Source: Pseudobutyrivibrio sp. (GTDB taxonomy: Bacteria; Bacillota_A; Clostridia; Lachnospirales; Lachnospiraceae). Taken from it: a stretch of 14,525 nucleotides of DNA. Location: assembly GCA_024691465.1 (NCBI GenBank), contig JAILNO010000212.1:1-14525 (forward strand). The letters are read 5' to 3'. Shown here piece after piece: positions 7,146 through 13,943 of the stretch. A program made the translations under genes and the position numbers. Every line of letters begins with the position of its first letter. Within the stretch, counting starts at the first letter, position 1. The notes beneath the pieces were generated by a model. The model had not been told where the DNA came from and did no database searches. It was given only the letters and a program-made list of their open reading frames with translations.

Positions 7146-9100
7146 TGCCTATGTATATTATGGAAATCAACGCTATGGGTGGCACTACCTTTAGGATAGC
7201 GGCCACCATAGTCAGTCTTACATGTGTTTTTTATACGATTCTTATTCAGCGAAGGCACAGTCAACGAAGCCGTCTATTTTTGATGCTTCTTTCCATAGTT
7301 CTAGTGGATTCCATCACAGGAATCATCGCCTATAAGACCTTCACATCATCCCTGCCTTACGAGTTCAGGTTCGTAGTCTGCTACTGCTGCAGGATGATAT
7401 ATTTCGCCACCCATTTCGCACTGCTCTACATATTCTCCCTCTACATAATTCATATGTGCAATCTGGTGTACAAGTTCGACCGCAATATCCAGAAATACCT
7501 GGCTATTCCTATTGCTATCATCGAGGCACTGCTTTTAAGTAATCCCTTCACCCACCTATTCTTCAAAGTGGACAAGGACATAGTCTTCACCAGAGAGATA
7601 GGCATATACATCGCCTACTTCATAGGTGGACTGTACTTCCTGCTGTGCTTCTACATACTTGCCAAGTACTGGCACACCATCAATCATCATAAGAAGATTG
7701 CCATGTTCTACTTCGTGTCCCTGGCAGTCCTGGGTATCATAATACAGATGATCTACCCTCACATCACCTGCGAGCTCCTATGCGAATCCATCGGACTCAT
7801 GGGCCTTATGATTATGATCGAGAAAGAGGACGACAAGCTGGACAGTACTACCAACGCCTACAATCGTTCCACCTTTATCTACGACCTGAATGGTCTCCTT
7901 AAGATGAAGGTGCCATTCCAGATCATATGTATCCGTATCGACAATTCAGGAACCTATCGCAGGATTACAGGATACGAAAATTTCGACCACATACTCTCGG
8001 AGATTAGTGACTTTCTCATTAATCTGGCTGGAGATTACAATGTATATAAGATTGGCGATGCCAATTTCTTCATACTGCTACCTATGGTCTCTGACCTGGA
8101 TGTAAAAAATTACGCCGATGCCATAGAAGAGAGGTTCAACGTAGGTTTTACCTCCGAGAACAGCACCACCATCATAGTGGAAACCATACTGTGTGCCAAG
8201 TCACCAGAGCAGTTCACCACTGCCGATGACATCTCACTCCTAGCCGATGCCCCTATGGAAAACGATGACAACAGGAGGACCTTCTTCTACGATGAGCTAG
8301 ACTTCCTGATTAACAATATTGCCATCGAGAAAGCTATTTCCATCGGTCTATCCACTAACAACTTCAGCGTCAATTATCAGCCTATATATGATATGAGATA
8401 CGGTAGAATCAAGGCTATGCAGGCACTCCTCAAGCTCAATGACCCTAAATTAGGCGATATCAATTTCAGCGAATTCATGCCTATAGCAGAGCGTGCTGGA
8501 CTGGCCGATACTCTCGAGGAGAAGATGATAGAGTCAATCTTCAGATTCGCAGGTACGGAGCTTGCTTCAGCCAATGTGCATCCAGACTTCATATTGATAC
8601 ACCTCATGTCCATCAACTTCTCTAATAAGAATCTGGTGGAGACCATCATGGGACTTAAGTACAAGTACAATATAGACCCATCTCTCATAGTGTTTGATAT
8701 AGACGATACCATCCTTAATCTAGGCCACGAGAATCTGTCATACGTATTAAATGAGCTATATGATGAGGGCTTCGGCCTGTTCTTAGGAAATTACGACCTG
8801 TCTAACTTAGGTCAGAATGAAGATGTATTAAATAAGTTCAGAGGCGTGGTGCTGACAGCCTGGAAGTTCCTAGACAGGCGCTACATTAGCCACGGCAATG
8901 TGGTCCTTAAGACCAGAGCTGAGATGCTTAATGAACTTAAGAAGGAAGTATTAATCACTGGTGTGGATTACGCTTCCGCATACGAAGTTACCAAGAATAC
9001 CAGAGCCTCTTATATCTCAGGCAAGTACATGGCCGAACCTCTTTCCAGGGAAGAAATAATAGCTCGATTTAAAAATATGGACATAGTAAAAGGCATCTAG
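7145..9100 (+). CDS. 7TM membrane protein with degenerate GGDEF and degenerate EAL domains, paralogue of the kinase N-terminus
   Basis: A 651-residue membrane protein whose whole length parallels the first 640 or so residues of the kinase at 2604: the same 7TM pattern, LLLSNPFTHLFF against LVLLNPFLHIVY, the shared TTxAYNR entry to the GGDEF region, and YRRITGY against YRKITGY. It stops where the kinase adds HisKA. The GGDEF signature reads IGDANF (303-308). The EAL glutamate is Gln426 (QAL), and the DD motif is lost (GNYD). Neither diguanylate cyclase nor phosphodiesterase activity is expected. It may act as a sensor, an assembly partner or a competitor of the kinase. The ATG at 7145 overlaps the preceding stop, but GAGG (7138-7141) is better spaced for the ATG at 7151, and alignment with the kinase would also allow 7160. 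The stop codon lies inside the terminator stem. Confidence 0.9.
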   Translation: MPMYIMEINAMGGTTFRIAATIVSLTCVFYTILIQRRHSQRSRLFLMLLSIVLVDSITGIIAYKTFTSSLPYEFRFVVCYCCRMIYFATHFALLYIFSLYIIHMCNLVYKFDRNIQKYLAIPIAIIEALLLSNPFTHLFFKVDKDIVFTREIGIYIAYFIGGLYFLLCFYILAKYWHTINHHKKIAMFYFVSLAVLGIIIQMIYPHITCELLCESIGLMGLMIMIEKEDDKLDSTTNAYNRSTFIYDLNGLLKMKVPFQIICIRIDNSGTYRRITGYENFDHILSEISDFLINLAGDYNVYKIGDANFFILLPMVSDLDVKNYADAIEERFNVGFTSENSTTIIVETILCAKSPEQFTTADDISLLADAPMENDDNRRTFFYDELDFLINNIAIEKAISIGLSTNNFSVNYQPIYDMRYGRIKAMQALLKLNDPKLGDINFSEFMPIAERAGLADTLEEKMIESIFRFAGTELASANVHPDFILIHLMSINFSNKNLVETIMGLKYKYNIDPSLIVFDIDDTILNLGHENLSYVLNELYDEGFGLFLGNYDLSNLGQNEDVLNKFRGVVLTAWKFLDRRYISHGNVVLKTRAEMLNELKKEVLITGVDYASAYEVTKNTRASYISGKYMAEPLSREEIIARFKNMDIVKGI

Positions 9101-9117
9101 TATTTCTAGATGCCTTT
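9089..9117. terminator. bidirectional intrinsic terminator
   Basis: A perfect 12-bp stem (AAAGGCATCTAG at 9089-9100 with CTAGATGCCTTT at 9106-9117) encloses a 5-base loop. The stem's 3' arm ends in three U and is followed by U-rich sequence; the minus-strand reading likewise gives a CCUUUU tail. It separates the convergent signalling operon and fbp. The TAG stop of the plus-strand gene (9098-9100) forms the top of the stem. Confidence 0.88.
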
Positions 9118-9120
9118 AAT

Positions 9121-11088
9121 TTATTCTGTCTCTACGAGAGCGCCTGTTCTGTAGGCCTCCAGTAGTTCTTCTAATTCTTTGATATTCTGCTTAAGTGCTA
9201 TTCCGTTGTCAGTGTCGGCCACAGTCTTGCGCCTGTCCACATGCTGGACTAGTACCGTATCGGAATGGATATCACTACCTGTCTCCACTGCTTTCTCCAC
9301 CGATTCAAATGGCTCGTGGGCTGCCAGCAGGAATCCGTAGGAATTGTAGGTTAGAGTGTAACCTGCGATACCTGTCTTAGGCTGATATGCCTTAGAGAAT
9401 CCACCGTCGATTACTATCAGTCTGCCGCCGCACTTGATAGGCAACTCACCCTTCTTAGCCTCCACTGGCACATGGCCGTTGATTATGTGGCTCTCTGGGC
9501 TATTAAGACCGAACTCATTGAGTATCATGGTGACTGTCTCATCCTTATCATACCAAGTATAGTAAGGGTTCTTCCTCTCCACATGGGTCTCCTTGTCAGC
9601 GATGAAGTATCGCTCGAAGGTAGCCATCTTGTCCTTGCCAAACACTGGTGAGTTAGCATGGCACCAGGTGTACCACAGCATATCCATGCCCTTCTTCTTC
9701 TCCTCAGGGTCGATGGCATAGTAGCCCTTCCTAAGCAGCTGCTCTAGGGCATCGTACAGGGCTCTGCCCTTATACTTGTGGCCGTACAGCTCCACTTCCT
9801 TGAACTGGCCATTGTCATCCAGTGGCACGCATCCATGGAACAGCAGATTATTATTGTAGGTCTTATACAGTCCGCCCTTGCGATACAGGAATCTCACATG
9901 CTCCTGAAGCTTGTCGCAATTAATGAAGCAGGTGCGTAACTTTTCCATGACCTCGGACTCTTCCTTGGAAAGGGCATATGGGTCCTTAGGGTCCACTGTA
10001 GGGAAGTTCTTATCAAGGAGCTCATACTCCCTTCCATCCACAGTAACCACGCCCCTGGTCAGGTCCATCTTATCTAAGAGTAGCCTGTCTTCCATGTGGA
10101 ACTCAGGATGCTCCTTAATGAGCTGTCCCTCAATCTTGAACTGGATGATGGCGATGGCCTTGTGCATCTTCCTGTCTATCTCAGCATTGGCGATATCGTA
10201 CTCGCCCTCGCGATAGTGCAGCTCGAACTGCTGGCATGGGTCCTCCTTGTAGGTGTCCATGGCGAACTTAAATAGTGGTAACAGATTGATGCCGTATCCA
10301 TCCTCCAGGATGTCTAGATTGCCATATCTAGCCGAGAATCTAAGGACTGTAGCGATACAGCCCAATTGACCTGTGGCAGCTCCCATCCACACCACATCGT
10401 GATTGCCCCACTGGATATCCACACTGTGATACTTCATAAGTATATCCATGCAGATATGTGGGCCTGGACCTCTGTCGTAGATATCACCCACGATATGCAG
10501 GTGGTCCACTACGAACCTACTGATTACATTGGACAAAGCTACGATTAATTCAGGCGCCTTGCCAATCCTGATAACTGTGCGGATAATCTCGTCGAAATAA
10601 GCCTCCTGATCACTATGATCCCTGCGACCTGTAATCAACTCCTCAATTACATAGGCAAAATCCTTAGGCAGAGCCTTACGAACCTTAGATCTGGTGTACT
10701 TGCTGGCTGCGGCCTTGCACACCTGAATCAGACGATTGATCATGACCACATACCAATCGTCCATAGCGGTTCCCCATTCTGACTCTTTCACCATCCTGAT
10801 CCGCTCCTCAGGATAGTAGATAAGTGTTGCTAAGTCTCGTTTCTCCTTTTCCGAGAGCATGTTTCCAAACTCTTCGTCGATCTTACGCTTGACTGCTCCA
10901 GAGCCATTCTTAAGCACATGAGCGAACTGCTCATGCTCCCCATGAATGTCAGATAGAAAGTGCTCAGTGCCCTTAGGCAAGCTCAGAATAGACTGAAGGT
11001 TGATAATCTCCGTAGCTGTAGAAGCTACATTTGGAAACTGCTTCGATAATATCCTAAGATATTGCTTTTCCATTTCTTTCTTCTGCAT
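9121..11088 (-). CDS. fbp: fructose-1,6-bisphosphatase, class III
   Basis: The enzyme hydrolyses fructose 1,6-bisphosphate to fructose 6-phosphate in gluconeogenesis. At 655 residues it has the usual length of the Firmicute class III enzyme, which is unrelated to the class I enzyme of E. coli. The metallophosphoesterase metal-site motifs are all visible: SDIHGEH at 46-52, GDIYDRGPG at 201-209, GNHD at 228-231, INGHVP, and the C-terminal IDGGFSKAYQ segment. It is cytoplasmic. AGGAG lies 5 bases before the ATG at 11088, which favours this start over the internal Met6. It is the last gene of the fprA-ldh-fbp cluster, 18 bases after the ldh stop, and ends at a strong terminator. Confidence 0.96.
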   Translation of the reverse strand: MQKKEMEKQYLRILSKQFPNVASTATEIINLQSILSLPKGTEHFLSDIHGEHEQFAHVLKNGSGAVKRKIDEEFGNMLSEKEKRDLATLIYYPEERIRMVKESEWGTAMDDWYVVMINRLIQVCKAAASKYTRSKVRKALPKDFAYVIEELITGRRDHSDQEAYFDEIIRTVIRIGKAPELIVALSNVISRFVVDHLHIVGDIYDRGPGPHICMDILMKYHSVDIQWGNHDVVWMGAATGQLGCIATVLRFSARYGNLDILEDGYGINLLPLFKFAMDTYKEDPCQQFELHYREGEYDIANAEIDRKMHKAIAIIQFKIEGQLIKEHPEFHMEDRLLLDKMDLTRGVVTVDGREYELLDKNFPTVDPKDPYALSKEESEVMEKLRTCFINCDKLQEHVRFLYRKGGLYKTYNNNLLFHGCVPLDDNGQFKEVELYGHKYKGRALYDALEQLLRKGYYAIDPEEKKKGMDMLWYTWCHANSPVFGKDKMATFERYFIADKETHVERKNPYYTWYDKDETVTMILNEFGLNSPESHIINGHVPVEAKKGELPIKCGGRLIVIDGGFSKAYQPKTGIAGYTLTYNSYGFLLAAHEPFESVEKAVETGSDIHSDTVLVQHVDRRKTVADTDNGIALKQNIKELEELLEAYRTGALVETE

Positions 11089-11106
11089 TACTTCTCCTTA
11101 AATGCC

Positions 11107-12060
11107 TTACCACTGGATGGTATCAACCACCTCTTTCAGTGTCCTGGCTGATTCTTGAAGTGCCTTAATCTCCTCCTCATCAAGAGATATAGGTACCTTA
11201 GTCTCAAGACCATCTGCTCCTACTACAGCTGGCATTGAGAGGCATACGCCATCTATATCATACTCACCGTGCATCATAGATGATACTGGCAAGATTGATT
11301 TCTCATCGCGAATGATTACTTCGCATATACGACGTACAGCTACGGCTACACCATAGTATGTAGCGTGCTTTCTCTTAATAATCTCATAAGCTGCATTCTT
11401 AACTCTATCAGCGATAGCCTTCTCAGATGCCTCGTGATTGAAGTGACCACGCATCTCGCAGAAGTCATTGACAGGAATACCAGATACATTAGCACTGGAG
11501 AATGCTGCTATCTCGCTATCACCGTGCTCGCCGATGATGAATGCATGTACTGAACGGCTATCGATACCCAGATGCTCACCTAGCTCTGTCTTAAGACGAG
11601 CTGAATCAAGTACTGTACCTGAACCGATTACTCTATTCTCTGGAAGTCCTGACAGCTTAAGTGCTGCAAGGGTAAGTACATCCACTGGGTTAGCTACTAT
11701 TAAGAGGATTCCGCCGAAGTCTCTCTTAGCTATCTCTGGAATGATGGACTTGAATATACCTACATTCTTATGAACCAGGTCTAGTCTAGTCTCACCTGGC
11801 TTCTGGCCTGCACCTGCTGTAACTACGCAGATAGCTGCATCAGCCACATCATCATAATCACCTGCATAGATCTTGATAGGCTTAGTAAATGGAGCACCAT
11901 GGGAGATATCCATAGCCTCGCCCTCAGCCTTCTCATGGTCAGCATCTATGAGTACCATCTCAGAGAACAGACCGCTCTGAGAGAGAGCAAATGCTGTAGC
12001 AGAACCTACGAATCCTGCACCAATTATCGCAACTTTTCTGTGATTAACCTCTACTGCCAT
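11107..12060 (-). CDS. ldh: L-lactate dehydrogenase
   Basis: The enzyme reduces pyruvate to L-lactate with NADH, regenerating NAD+ during fermentation. The 317-residue protein has the Rossmann motif GAGFVG at 14-19, LIDAD at the end of the second strand, and substrate-site residues Gln86 (GAGQKPGETR; Gln marks lactate rather than malate dehydrogenase), Arg92, Arg155 and the catalytic His179 (GEHGDSE). Of the allosteric fructose-1,6-bisphosphate site known from Bacillus enzymes, the His is present (His172 in VHA) and the Arg appears as Lys157 in my hand alignment. The frame extends to a GTG at 12066, but that GTG overlaps the ribosome binding site AGGAGG (12071-12066), so the ATG at 12060 is the start. 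A hairpin lies in the 76-base gap after fprA. Confidence 0.96.
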   Translation of the reverse strand: MAVEVNHRKVAIIGAGFVGSATAFALSQSGLFSEMVLIDADHEKAEGEAMDISHGAPFTKPIKIYAGDYDDVADAAICVVTAGAGQKPGETRLDLVHKNVGIFKSIIPEIAKRDFGGILLIVANPVDVLTLAALKLSGLPENRVIGSGTVLDSARLKTELGEHLGIDSRSVHAFIIGEHGDSEIAAFSSANVSGIPVNDFCEMRGHFNHEASEKAIADRVKNAAYEIIKRKHATYYGVAVAVRRICEVIIRDEKSILPVSSMMHGEYDIDGVCLSMPAVVGADGLETKVPISLDEEEIKALQESARTLKEVVDTIQW

Positions 12061-12086
12061 ACGCACCTCCTAACTTACTGTTACGA

Positions 12087-12116
12087 AATGCCAGTAAGCT
12101 ATTGCTCACTGACATT
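12087..12116 (-). promoter_or_regulatory. intercistronic hairpin between fprA and ldh
   Basis: In the minus-strand transcript, 13 bases (12116-12104) pair with 13 bases (12099-12087) around a 4-base AAUA loop. Eleven pairs are Watson-Crick and two are G-U. On the plus strand those two become A-C mismatches, so the structure is built for the fprA-ldh message. No U-run follows, so it is not a standard terminator. It ends about 15 bases before the ldh ribosome binding site. Likely roles are RNA processing, 3'-end protection of fprA, or partial attenuation. Confidence 0.55.
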
Positions 12117-12136
12117 CCTTTAAATACTAGTTACTT

Positions 12137-13294
12137 TTACTTAAGGGCCTCTACCAATTCCTTCATCTGAGCCTCTGAATCAGGGCTGAGAGTAGACTTG
12201 ATAGTAACCACTGGCTCTACACACTCGATATTTTTAAATCCTTCTACTATAGCCTTCATGCACTTAGCTGCCATAGGACCCCAAGTACCATTCTCAACGA
12301 AAGCGACCTTGCGATTCTGGAAAGCCTTAGCCTTGAGGTGATGTAGGAAGTCCTCCATAGGTGGGAATACTCCTCCATCATAAGTAGCTGCACAGCATAC
12401 CATCTTATCAAAATAGAATGCTCTAGCTACTGCCTCTGACATGTTCTCTCTGGTAAGATCTATGAGCATGTTCTTAACACCTGCTGCATCAAGCATCTCC
12501 TGAAGCTTCCTAGCAGCCTTAAGTGTATTGCCGTGGATAGAAGCACATGTGATAAGCACGCCCTCCTCCTCTGGCTTGTAGCTGCTCCATGTATCGTAGA
12601 GACCGATATAATACTCAAGATTCTCTGTAAGGATTGGACCATGTAGTGGGCAGATAGTCTTAATATCAAGAGCGGCTGCCTTTTTCAACAATCCCTGTAC
12701 AGATGCACCATACTTACCCACAATATTGAGATAATATCTACGTGCCTCGTCGATCCATGGCTCATCACAATCGAGAGCGCCGAACTTGCCGAAGCCATCT
12801 GCCGTGAAGAGTACCTTCTCTGTAGACTCATACTCAACCATAACCTCTGGCCAGTGAACCATAGGTGCCATAACGAATGTAAGGGTATGGCTACCAAGCT
12901 CTAGGGTATCGTTCTCTTTTACCACGAGCTTGCGTGACTCAAACAGGCTGGCATCCATGAACTGTCCCATCATAGGGAAAGTCTTAGCATTACCAACTAC
13001 TGTCACCTCAGGATACTTCTCAAGGAACACCTTGATAGAACCAGCATGATCAGGCTCCATATGTGAAACTACTAAGTAGTTAGGCTTGCGTCCTGCCAGG
13101 GCCTCCTCTAAGTTCTTAAGCCACTGGTCTGTGACCCTAGGATCTGCTGTATCCATAACAGCGATCTGCTCATCTATAATCACATAGGAATTATATGAAA
13201 CTCCGTTAGGAATTGGATACTGGCTCTCGAAGAGATCAAGAGTCTTGTCATCGCATCCAATGTATTTGATAGAATCTGAAATTATAATAGACAT
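12137..13294 (-). CDS. fprA: flavodiiron protein (A-type flavoprotein), oxygen/NO reductase
   Basis: FprA-type proteins reduce O2 to water or NO to N2O with electrons usually delivered by rubredoxin, protecting anaerobes from oxygen. The 385-residue protein has the standard two-domain form. The metallo-beta-lactamase-like domain carries the diiron ligands His78, Glu80, Asp82 (HMEPDH), His147, Asp166 and His219; the C-terminal flavodoxin domain has the FMN loop CASIHGNT near 250-257. No rubredoxin domain is fused, so a separate donor is needed and none is encoded here. All six ligands are present, suggesting an active enzyme. AGGAGGG lies 8 bases before the ATG. It is the first gene of the cluster, followed by ldh and fbp. 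Confidence 0.93.
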   Translation of the reverse strand: MSIIISDSIKYIGCDDKTLDLFESQYPIPNGVSYNSYVIIDEQIAVMDTADPRVTDQWLKNLEEALAGRKPNYLVVSHMEPDHAGSIKVFLEKYPEVTVVGNAKTFPMMGQFMDASLFESRKLVVKENDTLELGSHTLTFVMAPMVHWPEVMVEYESTEKVLFTADGFGKFGALDCDEPWIDEARRYYLNIVGKYGASVQGLLKKAAALDIKTICPLHGPILTENLEYYIGLYDTWSSYKPEEEGVLITCASIHGNTLKAARKLQEMLDAAGVKNMLIDLTRENMSEAVARAFYFDKMVCCAATYDGGVFPPMEDFLHHLKAKAFQNRKVAFVENGTWGPMAAKCMKAIVEGFKNIECVEPVVTIKSTLSPDSEAQMKELVEALK

Positions 13295-13336
13295 TTGTAT
13301 TCCCTCCTTGTCTCTTATATCTTAACAAATCAGGCT

Positions 13337-13365
13337 TGTATACACTAGCTTATAATTGTGAACAA
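13337..13365 (-). promoter_or_regulatory. candidate promoter of fprA-ldh-fbp
   Basis: Read on the minus strand, TTGTTC (13365-13360) and TATACA (13342-13337) are separated by exactly 17 bases, an acceptable housekeeping promoter. The start point would fall near 13330, giving a leader of about 35 bases. The -35 sits inside a small palindrome (ATTGT, two bases, ACAAT), which contains TTCACAA, half of a Rex-type site. A second inverted repeat, GTTAG/CTAAC at 13386-13401, lies just upstream. AT-rich sequence at 13370-13383 could act as an UP element. Confidence 0.45.
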
Positions 13366-13407
13366 TCCTGCAATTAATTAAATATGTTAGTTGATGCTAA
13401 CCTAGGG

Positions 13408-13674
13408 CATAGGGATTTACTTTTTTTATTTTTCCTATGTCTTCTTTCTTCTACTTTGCTTGATTCAGGCATAGGGATTTCTCTTTTTCTTTTTTCCTAT
13501 GTCTTCTTTCTTCTACTTGGCTTGATTTAGACATAGGGATTTGCTTTTTTTATTTTTCCTATGTCTTCTTTCTTCTACTTGACTTGATTCAGACATAGGG
13601 ATTTACTTTTTTTATTTTTCCTATGTCTTCTTTCTTTTACTTGGCTTGATTCAGGCATAGGGATTCTTTTTTGC
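13408..13674. repeat. 62-bp tandem repeat, four full units plus a partial fifth
   Basis: Units start at 13408, 13470, 13532, 13594 and 13656, each exactly 62 bases apart; the fifth breaks off after about 18 bases. Each full unit opens with CATAGGGATT, continues with a T-rich stretch, then CCTATG, a polypyrimidine block (TCTTCTTTCTTCT or near), and ACTT-GCTTGATT-AG. Units differ at only a few positions. Each holds an inverted repeat (CATAGG/CCTATG, 20 bases between arms). The plus strand is strongly pyrimidine-rich. It lies between the terminator of the efp transcript and the fprA promoter, and encodes nothing convincing; the 62-base unit also shifts frame each time. Confidence 0.95.
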
Positions 13675-13677
13675 AAT

Positions 13678-13705
13678 AAAAAAGGACCTTGGTAATCCAA
13701 GGTCC
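13678..13705 (-). terminator. intrinsic terminator of the efp transcript
   Basis: On the minus strand a perfect 9-bp GC-rich stem (GGACCTTGG with CCAAGGTCC, 13705-13684) closes a 4-base ATTA loop and is followed directly by six U (13683-13678). It lies 14 bases after the stop of the 66-residue gene and directly abuts the 62-bp repeat array. Confidence 0.9.
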
Positions 13706-13719
13706 TGGTAATCAAGAAT

Positions 13720-13920
13720 TTATTTCGAGAGTCTTTCCACAATCTTATCAAGTGTCTCGCGTGGAACTGTGCCATCGCGATATAGCTGATTGATTGTGCT
13801 GTCGCTTCCAAGTAAAGCTGTGGCATCCAGCCAAGTGCCCTTCTGAAACTCCTCGTCAAATACAGCAAATATTTTTCGATTTTGTAAAAGCTCTGAAAGC
13901 GGGTATTCTCTGTAATCCAT
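13720..13920 (-). CDS. small protein of unknown function downstream of efp
   Basis: A 66-residue soluble protein that I do not recognise. It starts MDYREYPLSELLQNR and contains FDEEFQKGTWLDAT and the amphipathic C-terminal segment VPRETLDKIVERLSK. It is polar, mostly helical in style, with no Cys, His, signal peptide or membrane segment. The frame extends to a TTG at 13926; the ATG at 13920 is the better start, though no ribosome binding site is visible. Translation may depend on efp, whose stop is 23 bases upstream. It shares the efp transcript and terminator, which supports a real gene. A role connected with EF-P or translation is only a guess from position. Confidence 0.7.
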   Translation of the reverse strand: MDYREYPLSELLQNRKIFAVFDEEFQKGTWLDATALLGSDSTINQLYRDGTVPRETLDKIVERLSK

Positions 13921-13943
13921 AATCAATTAATCAAAAATCTAGA

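Noticed and set aside
7145..9100. Active diguanylate cyclase or phosphodiesterase
   Set aside because: Both signatures are lost (IGDANF for GGDEF, QAL for EAL, no DD motif), so enzymatic activity was not assigned.
11107..12060. Malate dehydrogenase
   Set aside because: The substrate-specificity position is Gln86 in GAGQKPGETR, typical of lactate dehydrogenase; malate enzymes have Arg there.
13408..13674. CRISPR array
   Set aside because: The 62-base units are contiguous and near-identical along their whole length; there are no variable spacers and no cas genes nearby.
13575..13868. 97-codon minus-strand reading frame running into the repeat array
   Set aside because: It overlaps the 66-residue gene in another frame, passes through a strong terminator and ends in repeat-derived low-complexity sequence.
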